64,000 nt of DNA from Pseudomonas lini (lineage in GTDB: Bacteria > Pseudomonadota > Gammaproteobacteria > Pseudomonadales > Pseudomonadaceae): assembly GCF_001042905.1 (NCBI RefSeq), contig NZ_JYLB01000003.1, positions 248,001 to 312,000 of the forward strand. The letters are read 5' to 3'. The translations under genes were made by a program, and so were the position numbers. Each line of letters begins with the position of its first letter. Positions within the stretch are counted from its first letter, which is position 1. The notes beneath the pieces were generated by a model. That model ran no database searches. It was given only the letters and a program-made list of their open reading frames with translations, and was not told the origin of the DNA. Shown here piece by piece: positions 9,541 through 17,611 of the stretch.

Positions 9541-10161
9541 CTACTGCGCCTTCCCGCCACCAGGCTTATAGAAAAGAAACTTCCGGGTCTCGGCCGTCCT
9601 GGTGTATTTCTTTGCCCAGGCGGGCTTTACCGTTCTGTCGTGGAAATACAAAGCACCATGAGTGCGGTCCTTGAGTTGCTTGTTGAGCGCCTTGCGCGCG
9701 ATTTCCTTGGAGAGGGCATATTCGTCGTCTTCCTTTACCTGATCCGCACGTCCGTCGCACCACCACGAAAACTGGCAGGAGCCCGTTTCAGAACCTTGCT
9801 TGACCACGGCGCACACCGTATCGGGAAACCCACCATGGCCGAGCCGGTTCATGACCACGCTGGCGACGGCTTCCATGTTGGCAGGTGCCACACCTTTGGC
9901 TTCCCAATAGATGCTGCGTGCAAGGCAGGTGATTGCATCGTCCAGAGGGGCTGCGCCTGCCGGATCGACCGCCTGCGCTTCGGACGGGGTGATGACCGCG
10001 GACTTGGGCACCGGAAGTTCGCCGTCCTTCTCGGCGGCTTTCTCCTCCAGGACGTGCGCCTTGTCTTCGGCCACTTCCTGTTTTTTCTCTTGGTCAGCGC
10101 CCAACACCTGGCCGCACAGAAGGATGATTGCGAAGCAGGTGAGTACCCATTTTAATCGCAT
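9541..10161 (-). CDS. SleB-like cell wall hydrolase
   Basis: Read from the ATG at 10161, the product begins with a signal peptide (MRLKWVLTCFAIILLCGQVLGA), so it acts in the periplasm. A charged linker rich in Lys and Glu follows. The C-terminal half carries the hydrolase_2/SleB pattern: CLARSIYWEAKG with the presumed catalytic Glu, VMNRLGHGGFPDTVC, and SCQFSWWCDGR. Family members are lytic enzymes acting on peptidoglycan. A longer frame starts at 10194 but would place extra residues before the signal peptide. It is a single gene, about 190 bp from the divergent CAP gene. Confidence 0.85.
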   Translation of the reverse strand: MRLKWVLTCFAIILLCGQVLGADQEKKQEVAEDKAHVLEEKAAEKDGELPVPKSAVITPSEAQAVDPAGAAPLDDAITCLARSIYWEAKGVAPANMEAVASVVMNRLGHGGFPDTVCAVVKQGSETGSCQFSWWCDGRADQVKEDDEYALSKEIARKALNKQLKDRTHGALYFHDRTVKPAWAKKYTRTAETRKFLFYKPGGGKAQ

Positions 10162-10350
10162 GAACGATCCTTCCGATGACACTGGCTTGAGCAATGAAAC
10201 GGCGATGTTGTAGCGCTGACTTGCTGTGATTGTAGTCGTCGCAAGTCATTCCAGCCGCCTGACAATAATCTGCATATCGAGGCGAAAGGCATTGCATTCA
10301 CAGGGGTGAAATCGCGCATCATGGACGCAGTCCGTTCAAGGGAGATTTTC

Positions 10351-11202
10351 ATGCGCAGCCTGTCATCCGTTTTGCATCTTGCCGTGTTGTCATTCGGGCT
10401 GGTGTTCAGCGTCGCCGCCTCGGCAGCCGATGAAACGCAGCTGGTTGAGTCGATCAACGTTTACCGTAGTCAGGCGCAGCGCTGCGGCGGCCAGGCGTCT
10501 TCGGAATTGCCGCCGCTGGCGAGCGATCCGCGCCTGGTCCTGTCCGCCAACAGCATCGGCGACTTGCAGCAGGCACTGGCCCGCGCGGCTTATCCGATGG
10601 TCAATGTGCAGGCGATCAGTTTGTCCGGCCCGCGTGATGCGCCGGCCGCCATGAAGGCGATTCAAGAGAGCTTCTGCCAAGTGGTGCTGGACCCGCAATT
10701 CGTCGACATCGGCGTCAGCCGCGATGGCCGTGAATGGCGCATCGTGCTGGCGCGTCCGCTATTGACCGGGCGTCTGGGCGACTGGCAGGCGGAGGGACAG
10801 AAACTGCTCGAAGCGATGAACAGCGCCCGCGCTCAGACGCGCCAGTGCGGCACCCAAGCCTTTGCCGCCACGACGCCGCTGGCCTGGAACGCCACACTGG
10901 GTTCCGCGGCCGAGACCCACAGCCGGGCCATGGCCAACAATAATTATTTCGATCACAAGGACCGCGACGGGCGCACGCCGGGCGATCGGGCTGAACTGGC
11001 GGGTTACGCCGGTCAGCAGGTCGGAGAGAACATCTCCGCCGGACAGGACACCGCACGCAAGGTGGTCGATGGCTGGCTGGCAAGCCCGGGCCATTGCGCC
11101 AACCTGATGAACCCGCAATTTCGCGAGCTGGGGGCGGCCTATGCGGTGGACCCGAAGAGCGATGCGGGCATTTACTGGACGGCGATGTTTGGTGCGCCGT
11201 GA
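10351..11202 (+). CDS. Exported CAP (SCP/PR1)-domain protein
   Basis: The ATG at 10351 is preceded by AAGGGAG and opens a signal peptide (MRSLSSVLHLAVLSFGLVF, cleaved after ASA). The 283-residue protein has an N-terminal half with a DETQLVESIN-YRSQAQRCGG pattern that looks like a degenerate second copy of the C-terminal start (LLEAMNSARAQTRQCG). The C-terminal CAP domain has SRAMANNNYFDHKDRDGRTP, GENISAG and WLASPGHCANLMNP, which hold the conserved His and Glu residues. It is a periplasmic or outer-surface protein of unknown role; CAP domains bind small molecules or cleave proteins in different organisms. Confidence 0.85.
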   Translation: MRSLSSVLHLAVLSFGLVFSVAASAADETQLVESINVYRSQAQRCGGQASSELPPLASDPRLVLSANSIGDLQQALARAAYPMVNVQAISLSGPRDAPAAMKAIQESFCQVVLDPQFVDIGVSRDGREWRIVLARPLLTGRLGDWQAEGQKLLEAMNSARAQTRQCGTQAFAATTPLAWNATLGSAAETHSRAMANNNYFDHKDRDGRTPGDRAELAGYAGQQVGENISAGQDTARKVVDGWLASPGHCANLMNPQFRELGAAYAVDPKSDAGIYWTAMFGAP

Positions 11203-11237
11203 AGGCTTGACTCGACAGTTGAAAAAGGAATCGTGAT

Positions 11238-12596
11238 TTGAATAAAGCCCCCTCTTCGACCGTCGAGCAGGACCTGTCGAAGCCTGCGGCCATCAGCCTG
11301 CGGGAAGCGTTTCTGTTCTGGCTGAAGCTCGGCTTCATCAGTTTCGGCGGGCCGGCCGGACAGATCTCGATCATGCACCAAGAGTTGGTGGAGCGCCGAC
11401 GCTGGATCTCGGAACGGCGTTTTCTGCACGCCCTCAACTACTGCATGTTGCTGCCTGGGCCGGAGGCTCAGCAGCTGGCGACCTACATCGGCTGGCTGAT
11501 GCACCGGACGTGGGGCGGCGTGATTGCCGGCGCGCTGTTTGTGCTGCCTTCGCTGTTCATCCTGATCGTGTTGTCCTGGGTGTACATCGCTTTTGGCGAA
11601 GTGCCGGTGGTGGCCGGGATTTTTTATGGGATCAAGCCTGCCGTGACCGCGATTGTGGTGCAGGCAGCCCACCGAATCGGCTCGCGAGCGTTGAAGAACA
11701 ACTGGCTGTGGGGAATCGCCGCAGCGTCATTCACAGCGATCTTCGCGTTCAATGTGCCCTTCCCGTTGATTGTGTTGGGCGCTGCGATCATCGGTTATGT
11801 CGGCGGACGTCTGGCGCCTGAAAGGTTCCGCACCGGGGGCCACAGTGCGACGAAAAAATCCTTCGGCCCGGCCTTGATCGACGACGACACCCCGCCTCCC
11901 GAACACGCCCGTTTCAGAAGTTTTAAATTGCTGCGTTTATTGCTGGTGGGCGCGGCGTTGTGGGTGTTGCCTATGGGGATTCTCACCGCCCTGTTCGGCT
12001 GGGAAGGCACCCTGACCCAGATGGCCTGGTTCTTTACCAAAGCAGCGTTGCTGACATTCGGCGGCGCGTATGCCGTGCTGCCTTATGTGTATCAGGGCGC
12101 TGTCGGCCACTATGGCTGGCTGACACCCACGCAGATGATCGATGGCCTGGCGCTCGGCGAAACGACTCCCGGGCCGCTGATCATGGTGGTGGCTTTCGTT
12201 GGTTTTGTCGGCGCCTATGTTCAGCAGGTGTTCGGCCCCGAACACATGTTCCTGGCCGGCGCCCTCGCCGCTACGCTGGTGACCTGGTTCACCTTCCTGC
12301 CTTCGTTCCTGTTCATTCTCGCCGGCGGCCCGTTGGTGGAATCGACGCACAACGAACTCAGGCTCACCGCGCCGCTGACCGCGATAACTGCGGCGGTGGT
12401 CGGCGTGATCCTTAATCTGGCGTGTTTCTTCGGCTACCACGTGCTGTGGCCCAACGGCTTCGGCGGTCAACTCGACTGGCCATCAGCGCTGATCGCCATT
12501 GCCGCGGCCATTGCCTTGTTCCGCTTCAAGCGGGGTGTGATCGAAGTACTGATGGGGTGCGGGCTGATCGGGCTGGCGGTGCATCTGCTGCGCTAG
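11238..12596 (+). CDS. chrA: Chromate transporter family protein (ChrA)
   Basis: The 452-residue membrane protein has two homologous halves as in long-chain ChrA. Each begins with a GFISFGGPAGQI or LLTFGGAYAVLPYVY segment, and each has a PGP loop: LLPGPEAQQLATYIG in the first half and LGETTPGPLIM in the second. It should export chromate across the inner membrane. The start is a TTG at 11238 with AAAGGA about nine bases before it; no ATG lies closer to the first conserved residues. It follows the CAP gene by 35 bp on the same strand and could share its transcript, though the functions look unrelated. Chromate export itself is not proven by sequence. Confidence 0.88.
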   Translation: MNKAPSSTVEQDLSKPAAISLREAFLFWLKLGFISFGGPAGQISIMHQELVERRRWISERRFLHALNYCMLLPGPEAQQLATYIGWLMHRTWGGVIAGALFVLPSLFILIVLSWVYIAFGEVPVVAGIFYGIKPAVTAIVVQAAHRIGSRALKNNWLWGIAAASFTAIFAFNVPFPLIVLGAAIIGYVGGRLAPERFRTGGHSATKKSFGPALIDDDTPPPEHARFRSFKLLRLLLVGAALWVLPMGILTALFGWEGTLTQMAWFFTKAALLTFGGAYAVLPYVYQGAVGHYGWLTPTQMIDGLALGETTPGPLIMVVAFVGFVGAYVQQVFGPEHMFLAGALAATLVTWFTFLPSFLFILAGGPLVESTHNELRLTAPLTAITAAVVGVILNLACFFGYHVLWPNGFGGQLDWPSALIAIAAAIALFRFKRGVIEVLMGCGLIGLAVHLLR

Positions 12597-12610
12597 CCCA
12601 TCAAAAGGGA

Positions 12611-13009
12611 TTAATGACTTTGCCGTTGCCGCTGTAGTTCAGTCTTCAGCCAGAGGCTGGCGGGTTGTACGCCTGCCGGACAGCGCACTTCATAGGCACG
12701 GCCACTCATACTGCTTTGGGTGGCCGCCAGCTCGATGAAGTCTTCGGCGCTGTTTACCTTGTTCCGGTCTTCGAGGTACGTCAGCTTCTTCTGCAGATGT
12801 ACCCGGGCCTCAGGGCCAGGGTATTCGCTTCCATTACGCACAAACCGGCACTCACTGTGCTCGACAAAGTCCAGCAAGCTGTTTATTTCCTGAGTGGCTT
12901 GAGGTGGGGTTTGCGCCAGTGCATCGAGCGTTATGGCGGTCAGGCCGATACCCGCCGCGATCAGCCATTGACTGAGGGGTCGAGCGAAACGTCCAGTCAG
13001 AATTTCCAT
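12611..13009 (-). CDS. DUF5329-like exported protein
   Basis: From the ATG at 13009, preceded by GCGAGGTG, the protein has 132 residues with a hydrophobic N-terminus (WLIAAGIGLTAITLDALA) that should be a signal peptide. The mature part matches the pattern I know as DUF5329: EINSLLDFVEHSECRFVRNGSEY, then HLQKKL, SAEDFIELAATQSSMSGRAYEVRCP. Two Cys residues could form a disulphide. The function of the family is unknown. A frame runs upstream to 13078 but the better ribosome site favours 13009. It overlaps nothing and follows the small lipoprotein gene by 72 bp on the same strand. Confidence 0.75.
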   Translation of the reverse strand: MEILTGRFARPLSQWLIAAGIGLTAITLDALAQTPPQATQEINSLLDFVEHSECRFVRNGSEYPGPEARVHLQKKLTYLEDRNKVNSAEDFIELAATQSSMSGRAYEVRCPAGVQPASLWLKTELQRQRQSH

Positions 13010-13081
13010 GGTGACACCTCGCATGACTAACGGCAGATCAGAGCGGCAGTGCCCTGCGCTCTGAAGGCTGAGGGGCAAATA

Positions 13082-13318
13082 TCAATCGTCGTCCCGGTCG
13101 TCGCGGTCTCGATCGCGGTAACGACGGCGGTCATCACGACGGTCGTAATCGCGGTCATACCCTCGACCATCACGTTGGTCATAGCCTCGGTCATGGTCGC
13201 GACGGTATTCACGACGGTGATCCCGATCGTACCTGTCGTCATCTTCCCAGTGAGGAAAGCAGCCTCCCAACAGGAGGGTACTTGCAATGGCCAGGGTCAT
13301 TATCGCGGTGCGCTTCAT
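13082..13318 (-). CDS. Small lipoprotein with Asp/Arg/Tyr-rich tail
   Basis: The 78-residue product has a short signal sequence ending in LLLGGC, a good lipobox with Cys20 as the lipidated residue. Everything after FPHWEDDD is a low-complexity tail built from Asp, Arg and Tyr (DRDYDRRDD type). The AGGATG before the ATG is an acceptable ribosome site. Mixed-charge tails like this are expected to be unfolded. No function is known to me. It could share a transcript with the DUF5329 gene. Confidence 0.75.
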   Translation of the reverse strand: MKRTAIMTLAIASTLLLGGCFPHWEDDDRYDRDHRREYRRDHDRGYDQRDGRGYDRDYDRRDDRRRYRDRDRDDRDDD

Positions 13319-13446
13319 TTGAACATCCTAAAAGCAAAGGTCAGAGCTGCGGGGATGAGTTGACGCTATCCACGAATTCATTCGAAGTGCGTGCAAACCG
13401 CAGATACGACCTTCCAGATGCTTAATGATTCAGTTATCGCCAAGCC

Positions 13447-13683
13447 TTACAGCGTTCTTTGGCTGTTACCGATGGTCTTGGCTTTTTCGATGGCCCAGTC
13501 CAGCGCGGCTTCCATGTCCAGCAGATGCGGCGACGGGTGGTTGTCCTCAACGATGGCCGAGCCGTCCGGCCAGTAAACTCCGATGAACATCCCCAGCGAA
13601 CCGTCTCTCAATATCTCGGCCTTAACCTTGATCGTGCATCCGTTCGATAGCGTTTCCGAGTGGATCATATGGCGCTCAGTCAT
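13447..13683 (-). CDS. Small cytoplasmic protein, unknown
   Basis: The ATG at 13683 is preceded by GGGAGGAA at good spacing, giving 78 residues; an earlier ATG at 13722 lacks such a site. The sequence (SNGCTIKVKAEIL, GMFIGVYWPDGSAIVEDN, MEAALDWAIEKAKTIG) suggests a small alpha/beta protein with a C-terminal helix and no signal peptide. I do not recognise a named family. Confidence 0.6.
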   Translation of the reverse strand: MTERHMIHSETLSNGCTIKVKAEILRDGSLGMFIGVYWPDGSAIVEDNHPSPHLLDMEAALDWAIEKAKTIGNSQRTL

Positions 13684-13744
13684 GACTGCATTCCTCCCGT
13701 CGTAGCTATCAGCGTAACTCATACACCGCTGACGGCGATGACGC

Positions 13745-14533
13745 TCAAGCGTCTATCTGCACCACCTCGATCCCCAGTTTTTGATAATCCTCGACATTGC
13801 CCGAGGCCACGTGACGTTCGGTGATCAGGGTATGCACACGGTTGCAAGGCGCAACAACGAAGGGCTCCACCGCCCCCAGTTTGTCCGCGGTGGTGACGGC
13901 GATCACGTGGGAAGCGCTGGAGAGCATCGCCTGCTTCACCGGCACCTCATCGAAATGCAGCGAGCTGATGCCGACTTCCGGATGAATGGCGCAGACCCCG
14001 GTGAACACCAGGTCGGCTTTGATGCCCTCGATCAGCCGCAGGGTTTCATGTCCGCTGGAAGACATAGTCACGGGGTTGAGCTGACCACCGGCGACGATCA
14101 CCGTGATGCCTTTGTATTCGGCGAGGGTGATCGCGATCATCGGCGACGCGGTGATGGCCGTAATGGAGATGTCAGCAGGCAGCGAACGCGCGATCTGCAG
14201 CGTGGTGCTGCCGGAATCGAAAATCACGATCTGGCCGTTTTTGACCCGGCGTGCGGCGAGTTGGGCCAGTCGGGTTTTCACTTCATCGGTTTCGCCGACC
14301 CGGGTGAAGTAATCCTTGCCCGTGTCCTTGGGCCGCGGCAGCGCCCCGCCATGTACCCGCTGCACCAGCCCGGCGCTGGCCAGCTCCGACAGATCCCGGC
14401 GAATGGTGTCTTCAGACACGGCGAAATGCTGGCTCAGTTCGGAGGCCATGACCTTGCCGTCGCGTTCGAGAATCAAGAGGATTTTCTGACGGCGCAGCTG
14501 CGGGAGTTCGGCGGTGGAATGCTCGGCTTGCAT
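13745..14533 (-). CDS. DeoR/GlpR-family transcriptional repressor
   Basis: The 262-residue protein has an N-terminal DeoR helix-turn-helix (RRQKILLILERDGKVMASELSQHF, then SEDTIRRDLSELASAGLVQRVHGGALP) and a C-terminal sugar-phosphate-sensing domain with IFDSGSTTLQIARSLP and the late GVCAIHPEVGISS loop. Family members repress sugar or nucleoside genes and respond to a phosphorylated sugar. The start at 14533 lies just before the conserved HTH; open frame further upstream runs into the REP element. No target operon is adjacent, so the ligand cannot be guessed. Confidence 0.88.
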   Translation of the reverse strand: MQAEHSTAELPQLRRQKILLILERDGKVMASELSQHFAVSEDTIRRDLSELASAGLVQRVHGGALPRPKDTGKDYFTRVGETDEVKTRLAQLAARRVKNGQIVIFDSGSTTLQIARSLPADISITAITASPMIAITLAEYKGITVIVAGGQLNPVTMSSSGHETLRLIEGIKADLVFTGVCAIHPEVGISSLHFDEVPVKQAMLSSASHVIAVTTADKLGAVEPFVVAPCNRVHTLITERHVASGNVEDYQKLGIEVVQIDA

Positions 14534-14610
14534 GGTTATGCCTGTTTTTGCGTGTTTGTGCGAGATTAGCCAAACAGCTGAATGAACACAACCGGCATGG
14601 CAGCGCAGAA

Positions 14611-14704
14611 CCTGTGGGAGCGGGCTTGCCCGCGAAGGCGGTGTGTCAGGAGACATCAATGCTGGATGTGCAACCGCCATCGCGGGCAAGCCCGCTCCCA
14701 CAGG
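14611..14704. repeat. REP inverted-repeat pair
   Basis: CCTGTGGGAGCGGGC starts the element and GCCCGCTCCCACAGG ends it. It lies upstream of the DeoR gene and downstream of the LysR gene, both on the minus strand. Confidence 0.9.
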
Positions 14705-14725
14705 ATTGTGGTCAATTGATGCCCC

Positions 14726-15619
14726 TCACAAGGCACTCACAATGAACTCACGCAACCATTGATGCGCAGGATCGCGATGAACACGCTCGGGCCAGAGCAT
14801 CGACATCTCGTAACCCGGGACATCAAGCGGTGGCTCGACCACCTCCAACGCCCCCGCATCGCCAACCAGCCGCGACGGCAGCATCGCCACCATGTCAGTG
14901 CTCTCCACTACCGACCGCACAAACAGGAAATGCGGAACTGAAAGCACCACTCGGCGCGTCATGCCCACCGCCGAAAGCACCTGGTCGGTGGCACCCTGAA
15001 ACGCCCCACCATCCCGTGACACGATCACGTGGTCGAGCTCGCAGAACTGCTCAAGTGTCGGTCGCTTTTTCAACTGCGGATGGCCGGCACGACCCACCAA
15101 AACATACTGCTCGGTAAACAACGCGCGACGCCGCAAGCCGAGGGGAGCGTCCTCGCTGGTATGAAATGCCAGATCGATTGCCCCCTGCTCCGCTTGTCTG
15201 GCTATCTGTGACGGAACCAGGTCAAACACCGCCAGGCGCGTATCAGGGGCTGACGAACGCAGCCCGGCTAACGCAGGCAAAACGATAGTCGTCTCACCAT
15301 AGTCGGACGCCATGACATTCCACGTCTGCCGTGCCTCGGCCGGGTTGAAAGGGCTGGCGGGCGACACGGCGCGTTCCAGAGCTTCCAGTGCCTGGCGCAA
15401 CGGCTCGCGCAACTCATCGGCCCTGGCCGTGGGCCGCATGCCTCGTGGCCCTGGCAATAACAACGGATCACCGAAAATGTCCCTCAATTTGGCGAGATGA
15501 ACACTCACCGACGGTTGAGACAAATTCAGGCGTTGCGCCGCACGGGTCACGTTGTGTTCCGAGAGCAAGACATCAAGGGTCAGCAACAGGTTGATGTCCA
15601 GGCGTCGCAGATTATTCAT
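14726..15619 (-). CDS. LysR-family transcriptional regulator (NodD/LeuO-like subgroup)
   Basis: Read from the ATG at 15619, the protein starts MNNLRRLDINLLLTLDVLL, the start typical of the NodD/NahR-like LysR subgroup, with the HTH at NVTRAAQRLNLSQPSVSVHL. The substrate-binding domain follows from about residue 90. It is divergent from the quinone reductase gene at 15705 with 85 bp between them, and that gap holds a symmetric site, so control of the reductase gene is likely. The inducer is unknown. Confidence 0.88.
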   Translation of the reverse strand: MNNLRRLDINLLLTLDVLLSEHNVTRAAQRLNLSQPSVSVHLAKLRDIFGDPLLLPGPRGMRPTARADELREPLRQALEALERAVSPASPFNPAEARQTWNVMASDYGETTIVLPALAGLRSSAPDTRLAVFDLVPSQIARQAEQGAIDLAFHTSEDAPLGLRRRALFTEQYVLVGRAGHPQLKKRPTLEQFCELDHVIVSRDGGAFQGATDQVLSAVGMTRRVVLSVPHFLFVRSVVESTDMVAMLPSRLVGDAGALEVVEPPLDVPGYEMSMLWPERVHRDPAHQWLREFIVSAL

Positions 15620-15632
15620 GGTAATACCTGGC

Positions 15633-15656
15633 ATATTGGTTATTCATTTCCAATAT
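15633..15656. promoter_or_regulatory. Perfect inverted repeat, probable LysR operator
   Basis: ATATTGG and CCAATAT are perfect inverted arms separated by 10 bases, centred in the 85-bp gap between the divergent LysR and quinone reductase starts. Symmetry, AT content and position fit a LysR-type binding site. Confidence 0.5.
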
Positions 15657-15704
15657 ACCGGGCAAAGCCCGACTCTGCAGCCTCCTGACACTGGAGACTC
15701 AGCC

Positions 15705-16532
15705 ATGAAAGTTCTGCTCGTTTATGCCCATCCCGAACCCAAATCATTGAATGGTTCGCTCAAAGACTTTGCCGTCAAACGCCTGGAGGCTGCCGGCCAT
15801 CAGGTGCGGGTATCCGATCTATACGCGATGAACTGGAAAGCTTCGCTGGATGCCGATGACAGTCCCGGCCGGCCAGCCGACTCACGGTTCAATCCTTCGC
15901 TGGACTCCAAGCGTGCGTTTGAAGAAGGCCGGCAAAGCCAGGACATCGCCCTCGAACAGGAAAAACTGCTCTGGGCCGATGCCGTCATTCTGCAGTTTCC
16001 GCTGTGGTGGTTCTCGATGCCGGCGATCCTCAAAGGCTGGGTGGAACGCGTCTATGCCTATGGTTTTGCCTATGGCGTGGGGGAACACTCCGATGCGCGC
16101 TGGGGCAATCGTTATGGAGAAGGCACGCTTGCGGGAAAACGGGCGATGCTGATCGTCACCGCGGGCGGATGGGAGTCGCATTACAGTCCGCGGGGCATCA
16201 ATGGGCCCATCGATGATGTGTTATTCCCGATTCAGCATGGCGTACTGTTTTACCCCGGCTTCGACGTGCTGCCACCGTTCGTGATCTATCGGACCAGCCG
16301 CATGGATGAGGATAGATTTTCAACGACCTGTGATGCGCTTGGTCAACGGCTTGATGATCTCTGGAAGACCGCGCCGATTCCTTTCCGACCGCAAAATGCC
16401 GGGGCGTACGACATCCCGCAACTCACGTTGCGCGCCGAGATTACTTCGGATCAGTCTGGATTTGCGGCTCACGTCAGATGGTCGGAACGCGATGCCCCAT
16501 CCGAGGCGTCAAAGTCGTACGCCAATCCGTAG
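15705..16532 (+). CDS. NAD(P)H:quinone oxidoreductase, flavodoxin-like fold
   Basis: The ATG at 15705 follows CTGGAGAC and opens MKVLLVYAHPEPKSLNGSL, the FMN/FAD phosphate-binding start of NQO1/YwrO-type reductases. LWADAVILQFPLWWFSMPAILKGWVERV near residues 85-113 is the second conserved block, and VTAGGWESHYSPRGINGPI the third. At 275 residues it is longer than MdaB and closer to the NQO1-like branch. It should be a cytoplasmic flavoenzyme reducing quinones or xenobiotics with two electrons. It is divergent from the LysR gene, its probable regulator. The stop codon lies inside the left arm of a REP-like element. Confidence 0.85.
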   Translation: MKVLLVYAHPEPKSLNGSLKDFAVKRLEAAGHQVRVSDLYAMNWKASLDADDSPGRPADSRFNPSLDSKRAFEEGRQSQDIALEQEKLLWADAVILQFPLWWFSMPAILKGWVERVYAYGFAYGVGEHSDARWGNRYGEGTLAGKRAMLIVTAGGWESHYSPRGINGPIDDVLFPIQHGVLFYPGFDVLPPFVIYRTSRMDEDRFSTTCDALGQRLDDLWKTAPIPFRPQNAGAYDIPQLTLRAEITSDQSGFAAHVRWSERDAPSEASKSYANP

Positions 16533-16619
16533 GAGCTGCCGCAGGCTGCGATCTTTTGATCTTTAGCGATTCAACTGACGCCGAACGTCAAAAGATCGCA
16601 GGCTTCGCCAGCTCCTACA
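16530..16619. repeat. REP-like inverted repeat (TAGGAGCTGC type)
   Basis: TAGGAGCTGCCGCAGGC and the inverted arm GCCTGCGATCTTTTGA class are present; the arms end in AGCTCCTA. This is a different REP class from the GTGGGAGCGGGC type. It overlaps the last bases of the quinone reductase gene. Confidence 0.8.
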
Positions 16620-16655
16620 CCGCCCGTGTACATCCGTGACTCTGTGGCGTACCCA

Positions 16656-16681
16656 CGAAAAAGCCCGCACAAGGCGGGCTT
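16656..16681 (-). terminator. Rho-independent terminator (minus strand)
   Basis: On the minus strand AAGCCCGC and GCGGGCTT form a perfect 8-bp stem with a 5-base loop, followed by a run of T. Reading plus-wards there is no T-run, so it serves minus-strand transcripts. Confidence 0.8.
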
Positions 16682-16900
16682 ATGGAATCGATGTAGGTGG
16701 CCAGTGCTGGTCTCTGGCTTACAAGGTTTATCGGGCCTCTCACAGAACAGTAATTGTTGCTATGGGCTGTTCTGCCTCACACGGCATAAGGGCTGGATCT
16801 CAGCGCGGAGATCTTTCTAACCGTGTACCCTTGGGAGCGCGCCCCACGCTTCCTCGCTATCCCTTTGCGCATCAGTCTGCGTCTTCACCTACAACCTCAG
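16656..16900 (-). ncRNA. Candidate structured RNA ending in a terminator
   Basis: No protein pattern fits, but the stretch has several perfect stems: CAGAACAG/CTGTTCTG (16743-16750, 16767-16774), and GATCTC/GAGATC (16796-16801, 16808-16813) nested inside ACACGG/CCGTGT (16779-16784, 16821-16826). The minus strand ends in a clean terminator at 16656-16681. A TGCTATTCT extended -10-like sequence lies near 16905 on the minus strand. The neighbourhood contains decayed, possibly phage-like DNA, so a phage C4-type antisense RNA is one option. The 5' end is an estimate. Confidence 0.4.
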
Positions 16901-17001
16901 AATAGCAAACCGATCGCAGTCCGGGTCGGGCTTTTTAGACCGATTCTTTTCTAAGAGGATGACCGCAGAATGGAAAAATACTAACGCGACCAGGTGACGA
17001 G

Positions 17002-17257
17002 CTAACTCACGGACAGGCTGCCAGTGAGGTTCTGCTGCATGTAAGCCCGGAAACGACGCTGAAACAGCATGGTGTGTTCATGCGCGACCTGCTCGGACTC
17101 ATCGGGATAACGCCGCCAGCCTTGTGACGGCACGCTGAATCAGGTCCAGTGCGGAGATGTAATCAGGGAATTCTTCGATCTCGAACGGTGTCATCAACGT
17201 GGTGCTATTGGGCATAATCGAGACCAGCCCTTCGCTGATTAGTCGCGCAATTTGCAT
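17002..17257 (-). pseudogene. Frameshifted small gene, unknown
   Basis: From an ATG at 17257 one frame reads MQIARLISEGLVSIMPNS and on to IQRAVTR, then stops. One base later another frame continues smoothly with WRRYPDESEQVAHEHTMLFQ to a TAG at 17002. The joined product of about 84 residues looks like one real protein split by a single-base insertion. I do not recognise the family; the position in a patch of foreign DNA suggests phage or island origin. The gene could be functional if the reading frame is shifted on purpose, but decay is likelier. Confidence 0.5.
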
Positions 17258-17611
17258 TGAACAAATCCGGTGACTGGAACATTACCTCTGCACCGTTAAT
17301 TCAGTAAGCATCAGGTTCAGCAAGTCTGTGCCGGGCCAACTCTGCGAAAGCAAACCATGTTACCTACGATGTAAGTTGACACCACTTCCAACATTACAAC
17401 TGTTCTGCGGAAAAATTACTACACTGTGCGAATATCCGAAAAAACCAAGACCACGGAGTATTATGTTTTAGCAGGTTGTAGTTATGCATGCAGAGTGGCA
17501 TATTTGCCATATTTCGCGGGTGATTGCTCACAAAATAAAAATAGGATATTATGTAACTTATATTTTCCGTTTGGTTTTCGATCTAACTAATGAATGTAAA
17601 GGGTCCAGTCG
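17258..17611. other. AT-rich intergenic region, no gene seen
   Basis: The 354 bp between the frameshifted remnant and the MBL-fold gene become very AT-rich towards the right. No coding pattern was seen. It probably holds the promoter of the two-gene unit that starts at 17612. Confidence 0.4.

Noticed and set aside
12611..13287. Second frame (Met/Thr-rich) over the Asp/Arg lipoprotein gene
   Set aside because: It is a shadow of the repeated codons; only the other frame has a lipobox and ribosome site.
14534..14701. Upstream extension of the DeoR gene
   Set aside because: It would translate through the REP element; the conserved helix-turn-helix begins just after the ATG at 14533.
16636..16905. 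Plus-strand open frame over the candidate RNA
   Set aside because: The predicted peptide has no recognisable pattern, while the stems and the terminator point to a minus-strand RNA.
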